64,000 nt of DNA, taken from NCBI GenBank assembly GCA_016098155.1, contig JAAAJB010000032.1, forward strand, positions 46,314-110,313. The letters run 5' to 3'. This DNA is from Actinomortierella ambigua (lineage: Eukaryota; Mortierellomycota; Mortierellomycetes; Mortierellales; Mortierellaceae). Positions within the stretch are counted from its first letter, which is position 1. Every line of letters begins with the position of its first letter. The position numbers and the translations under genes are program-made. Shown piece after piece: positions 11,198-21,679 of this stretch. Under the pieces are notes generated by a model. It made no database searches. It was not told where the DNA came from and saw only the letters and a program-made list of their open reading frames with translations.

Positions 11198-12635
11198 ATG
11201 AAGTTTGCAGCCGCCCTCCTCTGTCTCGTTGCTTTGATTTCCACGGTTAGCGCCCATGCGGCTCTGCTGTATCCTACCCCTCGTGGTGGCTATGGTACCA
11301 AGCAGTTCAACGGCCGTGTTCACGTACGTTTTTTTATCGAGTTCTACAGCTGTTGTACTTGGACGCAAACAATCGAGATTTGGTCATTCAGTACCTTCCG
11401 CTCATATCCTGGACTGAATATCTTGACATGAAGTTGATACAACAACTTTACAAGAGAAAGAGAAGAAGAAGAAGAAGAACACGATCATCCCGTTACCTCT
11501 TTACGACGTTTGTTGCGTATCTGACAATCTTCCTCGCTTCCTTCTTCCTTCCCCCGCCTCTCCCCTACACCTTCTCCTACCAACGGCTCTTCTTCCTGCC
11601 TGGTTTGTAGACCTGGATTGGCTACAAGGACAGCACCTGGTCGCAAAAGTTTACTTGCGGTGGGTACGCGCTCGGCCCCGAGACCAAAATGAAGGCCGGC
11701 CAGGTCATCTGGGTCCGTTTCTATGCCTCGTCCATGAAGTCTGCTGACATCAAGACACAGCCCAAGAGGCCATCGTCGCCTAGCAAGCAGTTCAAGCAAT
11801 CCCGCCATGGTGGCGGCACGGTAAGTTTGAGGTCGTATTTGTATGTTCGAGTGGCGTGTAGCAGCATTGGGGGAAAACTGAGTCCCATGCCCGGCTATGG
11901 AGAAGGACAGTGGGAGAGGGATAGAGAAAGAGTGAACGCGCGTGTTGTTTGTGCGTGTGGAAAGTTCATGATGTGAGCAATTCCCAAAACAAGGGCTTGC
12001 GGAGATTACAGCTCTCCTCTCCATCCGATGACAGTCCATGAACTCCCCCCCCCCTCGTTGCAGAGTACAACGACGCGTAGTGGAGAGAGAGTAAACGAGC
12101 TAATGATTCGAATATTCTATAGTGCGAGTTCTCGCTGTCCTATGATGGAGGCAAGACCTTCCGCCTCATTGGCCGCTACACCAAATCCTGCCCCGACTGT
12201 AAGTCCCCTCTGTCCCCTCTTTTTTTCGCGTGTCGTGATTCGCTCATGGTGCCTATTATTATTGGATGGTCTTGTCTTTCATGTCCTCCTAACCTGCTAC
12301 CCGTTCCCCTCCGCTCCACATTCACCTTTCTCTCCCCAGCCTATTACAAGTGGCCTGTTCGTATCCCCAAGAATGTCCCCTCGTGCACCAAGCGTGGCCA
12401 GTGCTTGTTTGTTTGGTCGTGGACTGCCAACATCCTGCCCCAGTACTACATGAACTGCGCAGACATCCATTTGACTGGTGTCAAGGGCGGCAAGCTGCCT
12501 CCCAAGCGCATTCAGATTGTCGACATCAAGGGTTACAAGATGGGCGTCACTGCTCCTGGTGATGGCATCAAGCACACCTCTGGTTCTGGTCCCTCCGACA
12601 GACAGATCAACGACAACATGAACTGGCGCTATTAG
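11198..12635 (+). CDS. Secreted histidine-brace protein, LPMO-like
   Basis: Four exons: 11198-11323, 11611-11820, 12123-12198 and 12340-12635, giving 235 residues. A clear signal peptide of 19 residues ends in Val-Ser-Ala, leaving His20 as the mature N-terminus (HAALLYPTPRGGYG). A second histidine, His108, lies in RHGGGTCEFSLSYDGG, which resembles the second brace histidine and following strand of AA11-type lytic polysaccharide monooxygenases. Near the C-terminus, YYMNCADI matches the conserved Tyr-x-Asn-Cys-Ala strand of these enzymes. LPMOs use copper held by the N-terminal amine and two histidines to cleave chitin or cellulose oxidatively outside the cell. The substrate cannot be read from sequence, and a non-enzymatic copper-binding relative is possible. 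No extra carbohydrate-binding module follows. Confidence 0.75.
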
Positions 12636-13892
12636 AGCAGCCTTGTTCTATTCTGTACCATTCAAATTTAAATCCCTCATCCATTTTACGCGCTGATCTG
12701 AGAGGTGGCCAACGTCCGCTCTCAACCAGCTCTATAAGGTACTCCCCCTCTTTCTCTCGCTCCTCCTCTTCCTCCTCCTCCCCACCTCTCCTTTTGTACA
12801 GTACATACTTTTTTTTTATTTGTCCCGTTCTACGTTACCCTGACTGTTAGGAGTCTCCCAGCTTTCGAGATTAGTCTAGTATCTCTTCTTTTTTTTCGCT
12901 TGGACCACATGATTACGATACTCGCTGGCGAGTATGTGCTCGTGAACGAACTGGTACCCGACTTTGCCTCTCCCTTTCCTTCTTCTGTTTGAAAGAGGGG
13001 TGGGTGAGCGAGGCAAACAGGCAGCATATACCACACTCAGTGGACTCGCGTAGTTTGTCCAAGTTCCCACAAATAAATAACAACGCGTATACTCCAAAGG
13101 AGGGGAGGGCTCCGAAGAAAAAAAAACCTGATATTGCATCCGAAAGTTAAAGGCGTTCAAGCGATAAAATGAAGGAGCCATGAGAGAGCCTCGGACACAT
13201 TCAGCACTGCGCACTGAGTGTGTCCAGGTTTGTGGCTTTGTTAGAGGTTTTTGTGTCAGAAAATGCAACGATAGTACCCAATCAAAGGTACCCTAACCGC
13301 CTTTTCGCCTGCGCAACAGGCTGAAGAACGTACAGTGCGTACAACACGAGGTACAGCGCGTACAACATGAGGCGATTGATCCACAACCAGCTTATCACCA
13401 GCGAGAGAAGAGGGAAGGAAAAGAAAAGGAGGTGGGGGGGGGGCGGGAGAGAGGGAGAGCGAGAAAGAGAGAGAGAGAAGGAGAGATGCGAGATTTTGTG
13501 TGTGAGAGAGGAGGGATGGCGGGATAGAGAATGTGGTGGGAAGGGAGGCAGGAGAGAGAGACATTCAATCCACGTAAACACAATGCATGCTGCTGGTTAC
13601 TTCGTTGACCTTTAGACAAACAGAGGAGAGGACCGAATGACTCGCGCAAAGGCCTCCTCTCCCAACAGGGGTCGGATGAAATCGATTTTCCATACGTACT
13701 TGTTGTTCCTCCTCCAATGGGCCTTTCGCTCGCTTCGCGCCCCCTCCCTCCCTCCAATCCCACCACTTTCGTGACGCGCATAAAAGACTCTTCGGACATC
13801 CTGTCCGAACACTTTTTTCTTTCTCTCTTTCTTCTCACACTCTTCGTTCTTCCCTATCTCAACCACATCCTTCCATCCATCCACCCACAACA
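12636..13892. other. Intergenic region between LPMO-like gene and catalase
   Basis: This stretch holds the LPMO-like 3' end and the catalase promoter. Two near-identical 21-base units lie in tandem at about 13330-13373. A G/A-rich tract follows at 13385-13560. Frames on the - strand are low-complexity Ser/Pro/Leu reads of the tract and are not called. Confidence 0.5.
13714..13786 (+). promoter_or_regulatory. Catalase core promoter elements
   Basis: Two CCAAT boxes (13714-13718 and 13754-13758) are followed by a TGACG half-site at 13772-13776, the core of the site bound by ATF/CREB bZIP factors, and a CATAAAAG TATA-like box at 13779-13786. The ATG is about 107 bases further on, and the stretch between is C/T-rich. 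Motif positions are seen; function is inferred. Confidence 0.4.
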
Positions 13893-16097
13893 ATGTCCCA
13901 CGCAGGCCCCACGATCCTTGCAACCCCCAACAGCCGTGTCTTGACCACTAGCAATGGTATGAACTTTCTACTATGTTGCGCAGCCCGACTGCAAGGCACT
14001 CTGCAGCCCTAACATGTCCCCTACACACACACACATACGCACTGCGCAGTGGCTCTAAACGTCCGTTTGCCTTACCTTCTGTCCCCCCCCCCCACATTCC
14101 ACAACACCCACGCTTCGCGTCTCACTAGGTAACCCCGTCGATGACAACCAAAACTCGTTGACGGCCGGCGAGTTTGGCCCCGTTCTCATGCAAGACTTTC
14201 ACCTTATCGACAAGCTTGCCCACTTTGACCGTGAGCGCATTCCTGAGCGCGTTGTCCATGCCAAGGGAGCTGGTGCTCACGGCTACTTTGGTAGGTGCTT
14301 TCTTTGCCTCTTCTTGCTCCTCTTTTGTGTTTACCAACTGCAATTTGTCGCGGTAGATTTTCTGACACGCTTTTTTCTCTTTTTTTTTGTCTGACATCCC
14401 ATTCATGCTTAAAATTTGAACAGAGGTCACGGCCGATGTGACACACCTGACATGCGCCCACTTCTTGCAAGAGGTTGGACGCAAGACACCAATCTTCAGT
14501 CGTTTCTCCACCGTCGGTGGCGAGAAGGGCTCGAGCGACTCGGCCCGCGACCCTCGAGGTTTTGCCGTCAAGTTTTACACTGAAGAGGGCAACTGGGACA
14601 TGGTTGGTAACAACACCCCAATCTTCTTCATCCGCGACCCTCTCAAGTTCCCCGACTTTATCCACACCCAGAAGCGGTAAGTGTTTCTTTTTTTTCCCAC
14701 ACCATCATCATGAGGTCTGATGGTGTGATATCATTTGGAACAACAGTCGCTAAAACGCAAACGTCAACATTTTTATTAGCGACCCTCGTACGAACCTTAA
14801 AGACAAGGATATGTTCTGGTAAGGTTATCTTGACCCTACATTTTTTTCCCAAGAGGAATAACGTCCGTGTGTCTTGGGTGGCTCCCTAATAATCCCAACC
14901 TTAAGATGCGATGGGCTGGATCTAAACTTTTACTGATAAAAATTTTTTTGTGGGTGATACCTGTTTGTGTATATAAAAATGTTTCTCAGGGACTTCTTAT
15001 CGCTGTCGCCCGAGACTTTGCATCAGGTGACGATCCTGTTCTCGAACCGTGGCACGCCCCACGGCTTCCGCCACATGCACGGCTTCTCGTCGCACTCGCT
15101 CAAGCTCGTCAACAAGGACGGTGTGGCCCACTATGTCAAGTGGCACTTCAAGACCGACCAAGGCATCAAGAACTGGTCCGATGCCGAGGCCAAGAAGCTC
15201 GATACCGCCAACCCTGATTCGTCCACCGAGGATCTCTTCCACGCCATCGAGTCTGGCAACTTCCCCTCGTGGACCGTCTACCTTCAGATCATGACCGAGG
15301 AGGAGGCTGCCAACTACCGTTGGAACATCTTTGGTAAGGTGGAAGCGACTTGCGCAGCACATCATCACGAACCGTTTTTGTTTTGAATTGGTACATACAT
15401 ATCACACATACATACTCATTCCATGGCTAACACACAACGCTTAAAAAAAAAAATAGACGTCACCAAGGTCTGGCCTCACAGCGACTACCCGCTTCACAAG
15501 ATCGGCAAGATGGTCCTGAACAGGAACCCAGAGAACTACTTTGCCGAGGTCGAGCAGGCGGCCTTCTCGCCCTCGCACCTCGTGCCCGGCATCGACGTCT
15601 CCAACGACAAGATGCTTCAGGGCCGTCTCTTCTCGTACCCAGACACTCACCGCCACCGTCTGGGAGGCAACTATCTCCATCTGCCCATCAACCAGCCCTA
15701 CCGTGCCAAGGTCGCAAACATGCAACGTGATGGACCACAGAACTACTCGGGCAACTTTGGTCGTCTGCCCAACTACGAGCCCCAGTCGCGTGATCCCGAG
15801 GGCCCTCACCAACAGCTGCAGGACATCCGAGCCAAAACATCGCCGTTTACGGTCTCTGGTCAAACGGGTCGGTACCCATTCCGAGTCACGGACGATGACT
15901 TTTTGCAGCCCGGCAACCTGTATCGCCTGATGAAGGGCAAGGAGCAGGATGATTTGGTGAGCAACATCGTCCATCATCTGGGCTATGTCAAGAACCCAGA
16001 TATCGTCAAGCGCCAGATCGGCCTCTTCTCGCGCGCCGACCCCGAGTGGGGCGCCCGTGTTGCGGATGGCATTGCCAAGCTCAAGTCTGGCCAGTAA
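13893..16097 (+). CDS. Catalase (monofunctional heme catalase)
   Basis: Six exons: 13893-13956, 14129-14290, 14424-14676, 14779-14817, 14990-15333 and 15457-16097, giving 500 residues, the usual length of small-subunit clade 3 catalases. It converts two H2O2 to water and O2. The distal-side residues are His65 in RVVHAKGAG and Asn138 in VGNNTPIFF, and the proximal heme ligand is Tyr348 in [14 protein letters not shown]. Their spacing equals that of human His75, Asn148 and Tyr358. The N-terminus shows no signal peptide. The protein ends Lys-Ser-Gly-Gln, so there is no C-terminal SKL-type peroxisomal signal. It may be cytosolic or use an internal signal. Exon 4 is only 39 bases. The assignment is secure. 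Confidence 0.97.
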
Positions 16098-16313
16098 ACC
16101 AAACCAAAACAAGGGAGAAAAAAAAAGTTGTACATAGGTCACATGAAGTTTTTTTCTTTTTTTTTTACACAATGAAAGTTTCTGTTTTTAAAAGCCACCG
16201 GTATGCATAAGAATGAGATTGTGGAATGGGATTGCGGCATAGCTTTTGGATTTGAATTGATTCGAAGCGGGGAACTTGCTGAAGCCACCTCATAAATTAA
16301 AAATGGCGTATTA

Positions 16314-17824
16314 TTAGTAGCGATAATGGTCTGGTTTAAAAGGGCCTTCGGGTTCAATATTAAGATATGTGCACTGGGCGCGGCTTAGCTTGGTGAGCTT
16401 GACACCAATCTTTTGCAAGTGGGATGCAGCCACCTCCTCGTCCAGCACCTTGGGCAACCTGTGAACACCAACAGGATATGTCTCGGGTTTACTCCAGAGA
16501 GCAACTTGGGCCAGGACTTGGCACGAGAACGAATTGGACATGACAAACGACGGATGGCCCGTAGCGCAGCCCAAGTTCACAACATGACCCTCTGCCAAAA
16601 GAATGATGTGGTTCCTTGATGCCACTTGGAAACGGTCGACTTGGGGCTTGATGTTGACGCAATTGACGGCGTTCTTCTTCAACCACACGACATCAATCTC
16701 GACATCCGAGTGGCCAATGTTGCAGACAATGGCGTCATCCTTCATGACCGACATGTGCTTGCCACAGATAACGTCGCGGCCACCCGTAGCGGTGACAAAG
16801 ATATCGCCCTCCAGGGCGGCCTCCTCCATCGTCGTCACTTCGTATCCGTCCATGGCAGCCTGGAGCGCGCAGATAGGGTCGGCTTCAGTGACAATGACAC
16901 GCGCACCCATGCTCTTGAGAGCGGCAGCCGAGCCTTTTCCAACGTCGCCAAAGCCAGCCACGACAGCCACTTTTCCAGCAATCATAACATCCGTTGCGCG
17001 TTTGATGCCGTCGCTCAGGGACTCGCGACATCCGTAGATATTGTCAAACTTAGTTTTGGTCACCGAGTCGTTCACACTGATGGCGGGGATCATAAGCTTG
17101 TTTTGTTTGAGTAGCTTGTACAAGCGAACAACGCCCGAGGTGGTTTCCTCCGAGATGCCTCTGATGCCTGGAAGGAGATGCGGATACCTTTCGTGCACCA
17201 GTGCAACAAGGTCACCGCCGTCATCCAGAATCATGTTTGGGCCTTGGCCGCCTCTGAAAGCAAAAAGCTGCGTCTCAAGACACCACACGAATTCCTCGTC
17301 GGTTTCGCCTTTCCACGCAAAGACCTTAAGTTGGAAATAATTATAATTAGTTCGTTCCTTATAGAATTTTCTCAAAAGAAGAAAGAGGCGCGACGTGATT
17401 TTTTTTTTTTACCGAAATACCAGAAGCGGCAATTGCAGCAGCAGCATGGTCTTGGGTCGCGAAGATGTTGCTGGAAGACCAGGTGACTTCAGCGCCGAGA
17501 GCCGTGAGGGTCTCGATCAGCACGGCTGTCTGGATGGTCATACTGAGCGACCCAGCGATTCGAGCGCCTTTGAGTGCTTGTTGGTGGCCATACTTGCGAC
17601 GGAGAGCCATCAGACCTGGCATCTCGTTCTCAGCGAGTGCGATCTCCTTGCGGCCAAGGGCGGCAAGGCTTATGTCGGCTATATATTTTATGGGATTTTA
17701 TAGGTGTGAATAAAACATGACACAGGTCATTTCCAAGCAACCTTTATTTTTTTTTCAACTCTCAAGTGGTAGAGCGGCAATGTTGTACTGACAACTCACC
17801 AATTTTGTAGGGCTCAATTTGCAT
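16314..17824 (-). CDS. SAH1: S-adenosylhomocysteine hydrolase (adenosylhomocysteinase)
   Basis: Three exons: 17800-17824, 17413-17678 and 16314-17324, giving 433 residues, the normal family size. The enzyme splits S-adenosylhomocysteine into adenosine and homocysteine and so relieves product inhibition of cellular methyltransferases. The first 25-base exon encodes MQIEPYKI, which leads into [20 protein letters not shown], the family's N-terminal signature. The NAD-binding glycine loop is [18 protein letters not shown], and the substrate region [12 protein letters not shown] is present. The C-terminus ends PFKPDHYRY, matching the conserved Lys-x-x-x-Tyr-Arg-Tyr end that closes the neighbouring NAD site in the tetramer. 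It is convergent with catalase (216 bases between stops) and divergent from the cupin gene. Confidence 0.97.
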
Positions 17825-18268
17825 GACAGATGGAGTGGTTAGAAGATTTTTGAAGAAAGAGGGAAAAAGTTGAACATCCTTAAAGGCCCAAGAATCGGGC
17901 TTTGTTGCTTACCAGGTATCAAGTCCTATTAAATGGTGGACGGATCCAGAACACATCAGAGGCTGCAGGGTGGAAAGTGCAGATGCGCCCGCCTTGTTCT
18001 TTCCAGCACCCCTTGATTTTTTTTTCAGTATCCCATGATCTTCCCAGCATCTGTGACAGGATCATTGCTGAACCACCCCACCTCGTCTTTTCTCACCTTT
18101 TCCTTTGTCTGTCTGTCTGTCTGTCTTTGTCTGTCCATTCTTTCAGCGATTGATGTTTATTGCCTCTTTTCAAGTGCCGACACATTCTTCTTTTACGATA
18201 TCCAGATCCTTGGAAAAAAATTGTCGCGAAGGTCAGATCTCACAATTTGTTTGTTCGTCGGCAGAATA

Positions 18269-18512
18269 CTTTACTGGAAGGATCAAGGGGGGGGGGACAA
18301 AAGGTGAGAGAAGCCAACGCTCACTGGATGGGACCAATAGAGGGCCGTGTTCGATGGATCATAAGTGGGAGCACAACATGCAGGATAGGGAAGGGGCCAT
18401 GGCTCCTTGTAACTTTCCTTTGCTCAACATGATGGTAAATTCGGATGGCTTCTCGAATTGACGTGGATAATGAGGAGCAACTTCGCACAGCACAGGGAAG
18501 AAAAGTGGACTC
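18269..18512 (+). repeat. Diverged direct repeat, copy 1
   Basis: Shares an ordered series of blocks with 18583-18840: TTTACTGG...AGGAT, AGTGAGAGAAG-like, GGGACCAATAG, AAGTGGG..CACAA.ATG, GGCTCCTTGTAA-like, GGTAAAT and GAA.AAAAGTGGA. Many substitutions and small indels separate the copies, so the duplication is old. Confidence 0.7.
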
Positions 18513-18582
18513 CATGTTGCCTCGCTTTAGAGTACCAACTCTTTTCTTTTTGTATAGACGGTAGTTAGGGCTCACAGGATCA

Positions 18583-18840
18583 CTTTACTGGGGAGGATAA
18601 GGGAGGGTCAAAAAGTGAGAGAAGTCAATGCGCACGACATGGACGGGACCAATAGGAAGCATTGAGGGTCGTGCCGACGGCTCAAAAGTGGGGCCACAAT
18701 ATGTACGACAACGAGTGCTTGCATTTATATATCCTTCTCAAGAGTGGATCGTATGAAGGGGGTCATAGCTCCTTGTCGTAATTTTCTCTGCCAAGTGGTA
18801 AATGGGGACAAAGAGCAGCACAGTTAAGAAAAAGTGGATG
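18583..18840 (+). repeat. Diverged direct repeat, copy 2
   Basis: Second copy of the element at 18269-18512, about 315 bases downstream. Block order is kept, including the ACCAAT motif and the AAGTGGGGCCACAATATG block, with a small insertion of A/T-rich sequence near 18715-18735. It ends about 165 bases before the cupin ATG. Confidence 0.7.
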
Positions 18841-19005
18841 AGGGGAAAGGGCGTGGTCACGACACCATGCGAATAATACAAGCCATACGTGCCTTTTTTT
18901 TCGGAACCTTTTCCTCTTCTTGCTTCATTCGTACCGATGATTTACTTTCACTCTCAAAGCATCCTTCCGTATGCGCTACTCTTTTTCGCAACAACCTCCC
19001 TTACA

Positions 19006-19527
19006 ATGGCCGCCGTTACCCCTGCCAACGAGTCCATAGCTCGCCTCGATCACGCTCTTTTCAAAAACAGCCTCAAAAACACCTCGTCCAGCAAAACTCC
19101 TCCTCGACTCGCCACTGCCCTGAATCTGACTCAGCACCCCGAGGGGGGTTGGTACCGCGAGACATGGAGAACGACCGGGCAATTCCACCCTGAAGGGTAC
19201 CCAGGGAACCGAACAGCCGCCACAGCCATCTACTTTGTCCTGGGACGTGACGAGATGTCGCAGTGGCACAGGGTCCGTTCGGACGAGTTGTGGCTATGGC
19301 AGAGCGGCAGTCCTCTCGAGTTGACCCTTGGAGGCCGTGGGGAGCGCCCAAGCGCCACGACCTCCACCATTCGTCTTGGCCCATCCATCAAAAATGGCGA
19401 GCATCCACAGGGTCTTGTTCCCGGCGGAGTGTGGCAAACGGCCAAACCCGTCCGGGGCGAAGTCCTTGTCAGCTGCATTGTGGCGCCTGGCTTTGACAAC
19501 CAAGACTTTACATTGTTAGACCATTAG
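19006..19527 (+). CDS. Cupin_5 / DUF985 family protein (YML079w-like)
   Basis: A single exon of 173 residues from the ATG at 19006 (context ACAATGGCC). The frame stays open to an upstream ATG at 18937, which would add a hydrophobic 23-residue leader that could act as a signal peptide. The family signatures appear in order: HPEGGWYRETWR, then AIYFVLGRDEMSQWHRV with the cupin metal-ligand-like histidine, DELWLWQSG, VPGGVWQTAKP, and the closing VSCIVAPGFDNQDFTLL. The family folds as a small beta-barrel. Yeast YML079w is its structural reference, and its biochemical role is unsettled, so no reaction is assigned. It starts divergently from SAH hydrolase across a region with duplicated sequence. 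Confidence 0.9.
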   Translation: MAAVTPANESIARLDHALFKNSLKNTSSSKTPPRLATALNLTQHPEGGWYRETWRTTGQFHPEGYPGNRTAATAIYFVLGRDEMSQWHRVRSDELWLWQSGSPLELTLGGRGERPSATTSTIRLGPSIKNGEHPQGLVPGGVWQTAKPVRGEVLVSCIVAPGFDNQDFTLLDH

Positions 19528-21188
19528 TCATAGGTTATAGCTGCCCAGCTCTGCCGTCATTTTTAATATAGCATTTGTCAGATGTTGTGAACAACGAGTT
19601 TTAAGATTAGTACATCTGCGCATGGTTCGAAAACCACGCCGAGACTAGCCCAGGTCCGGATTGAACTAGACAATGTTCCTGCAAACACCGTCTGACACAT
19701 CGTGTACGAAAAAAGGAATGAGGCAGTAGGCGCATGGACGGCTGAATGTCGTGACGGATTCGATAGCTTTACCGTGGGCTGTGCTGTTTTGCTTACGAAT
19801 TGGGACTATCCTGAGGGTTCAACACGGCCCGCATAGCGCCACTTTCGGGCCGTTGAGGAGGGCCGAGGTCTAGTGTACAAGGGCACGACATGCGAATGTT
19901 GGGCAACCTGCGAGATGAGGTCAATCTTTGATGTGTTTTCAAGTGGTGCTTGCGTGCGCAGCCCTTTTGTTTTTTGTCGCTGCAGATTCGGGTCTGAATG
20001 GCCACAAATGCCTTTTTGAGCCAGTGGAAGGGCAGTCTGTCGACTTGACTCGCGGTGGCGAGCGGTGGCGAGCTTCTCCCCGGACTGTTGGCCATCGATG
20101 TACAGCACCAACTGCGAATTATCGCTAACCTGGCTTATCCTCTTTTCGAGAGGCCGTGTAGGCCTTGTCGGGAGTGTCAAGAGCGTCATAGGCTCGTCAG
20201 AAGGTGCTGTAGAATACTGGAGAGACGTCAATATGAGCTCTGCCCTGGAGAGCGACGGAGTTACGTGAAGGATGCAGAGGTGGTGATTGATTGCCTTTGT
20301 CGCGCAACAGCTACAATAGACCAGGGATGCCTATGGCGTGTATCGCGGGGTGGAGATGAGGGCGGCAAAGAAGTACGAAGAGTGTCTTGGGCTGAAAAAT
20401 TGTATCATGGGGAGACGATGAAAAAGTTTGATAGATAGGTTGTGCAGTTGTAGGGGGACCATCTCGCCATCAGTCCAAGGAAGCTCCTTTCGTCTCTCTC
20501 GTCTTATTTTGAAGGTGAGTACACCTCCCTCTCTCTCCCCCAAAATCACATCCACACCACACCTCATCATCCCACATCCTATCCTACCTGCCGACGGCAA
20601 CAGCCAGGTCGATTAGACAGGGTAGTACATTCCCAGCGCGATTTGATCACCTGCTCGCGCGTCCATCGTCGGCAGCAGTAGCATTTAAACATCGTTCTTC
20701 CGTCTGTTATAGTGAGGATCCACTTGGATCAGATTGACCAAGAGCCCCCCCCCCCAACGATACCAAGCATGCCAAGGACGCTGAGAAGGCGCACCACCAA
20801 CCTAAACATAGTGGAGTCGTTGTCGCGGTGGTTGTGTTTTGTGCTCTCTAATGCTCTTTTCGACAATCTCAAACGCTATAGTTCCACGTGTCCGAGATGG
20901 GCCGCATGATCTTTGGCCAAGTATAGAGCGACCGGTGGTTTTGAAGGGAAAGAGCCACGATCTGGTCTGCCGTTTATTGCACACTGGGTTAGTTTCATGC
21001 AGGAAAATTCCCAACGCCATATCAGGAGGCCCCCCCCCTCATTCTCATACAAGAGCGAAACGGGGCAAGTGGCTTGGTACATTTTGGATCGAGCTAACTA
21101 CGGTTTAAACAGCTCGATAGTGTTTCTTAACATACATTGCCGCCGTTCCAACCAATACTGCGCCCTTCTTCTAATTGTGTACTCTCCA
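19528..21188. other. Gene-poor region with frame-broken coding-like stretches
   Basis: No intact gene is seen. On the + strand, coding-like stretches alternate between frames: a signal-like hydrophobic run near 19930-19990, a stretch at about 20150-20265 (GAVEYWRDVNMSSALESDGV), its apparent continuation in another frame at 20262-20325 (KDAEVVIDCLCRATATIDQG), and a further piece at about 20640-21010 crossing stops and shifts. The - strand frame at 19806-20231 overlaps these and is an alternative reading. A short tandem copy of GGTGGCGAGC lies at about 20053-20072. Confidence 0.35.
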
Positions 21189-21657
21189 TCTCCAGTCTAC
21201 CCTTGCAGAGAGGATGGACAGGATAAAGAAGGCCACTCACCAAGAAAACGTTCCTCTTCCTACGTTTTGGAGCGCCCCTCCATTCGAGTTCAATGGTGAT
21301 GATGGTTCTACGGTCCGAGTCGCGTGATCAAAGTTTGGCGGAGAAAGACGCGTAGGCGCACGTGGAGTGCAGCTTTTTGTGAGCAGCGCCATCGACGTTG
21401 CAGTTGTCAATCGTATTCGACGGGTTTTGATGCGCTACAAAGAAGGTGTTATCGAAGAAAAGTTGGCCTGTCGCGCCTATCGGTTTTCGAACAACACTGT
21501 AATACTGACACAGGAAAATATCGAGAACACCCTTGATACCTGGCTTTCTCGACGAGGTATGACGAGCAGGCGACCTATCTCATGCAGTTGTTGAAAGGTG
21601 TACTCGGAAAAAAAAAGGAGCAAAAACGGCAAGATCAAGCGGTCAAGCGAGGTCATG
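21189..21657 (+). pseudogene. Broken unidentified coding sequence
   Basis: One + strand frame reads from about 21189 through MDRIKKATHQENVPLPTFW. It is interrupted by a single TGA at 21325-21327, then continues in the same frame through GARGVQLFVSSAIDVAVV and KEGVIEEKLACRAYRFSNN to about 21555. There a shift of frame is needed to keep the coding-like sequence RYDEQATYLMQLLKGVLGKK, which ends at a stop near 21657. An intron from 21294 (GTGATG) to the AG at 21353 could remove the TGA, but not the later frame change. I do not recognise the product. It reads as a decayed gene, or a gene with a splice pattern I could not find. Confidence 0.35.
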
Positions 21658-21679
21658 GACAAGGGCGACCGCGATGAAG

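Larger units (their letters stand above)
17825..19005. other. Shared upstream region of SAH hydrolase and Cupin_5 genes
   Basis: A 1.18 kb divergent intergenic region. It holds a (TGTC)n microsatellite at about 18106-18135 and two diverged copies of a roughly 250-base element in direct orientation, listed separately. Both copies carry ACCAAT. An in-frame ATG at 18937 would add 23 residues to the cupin protein. Confidence 0.6.
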
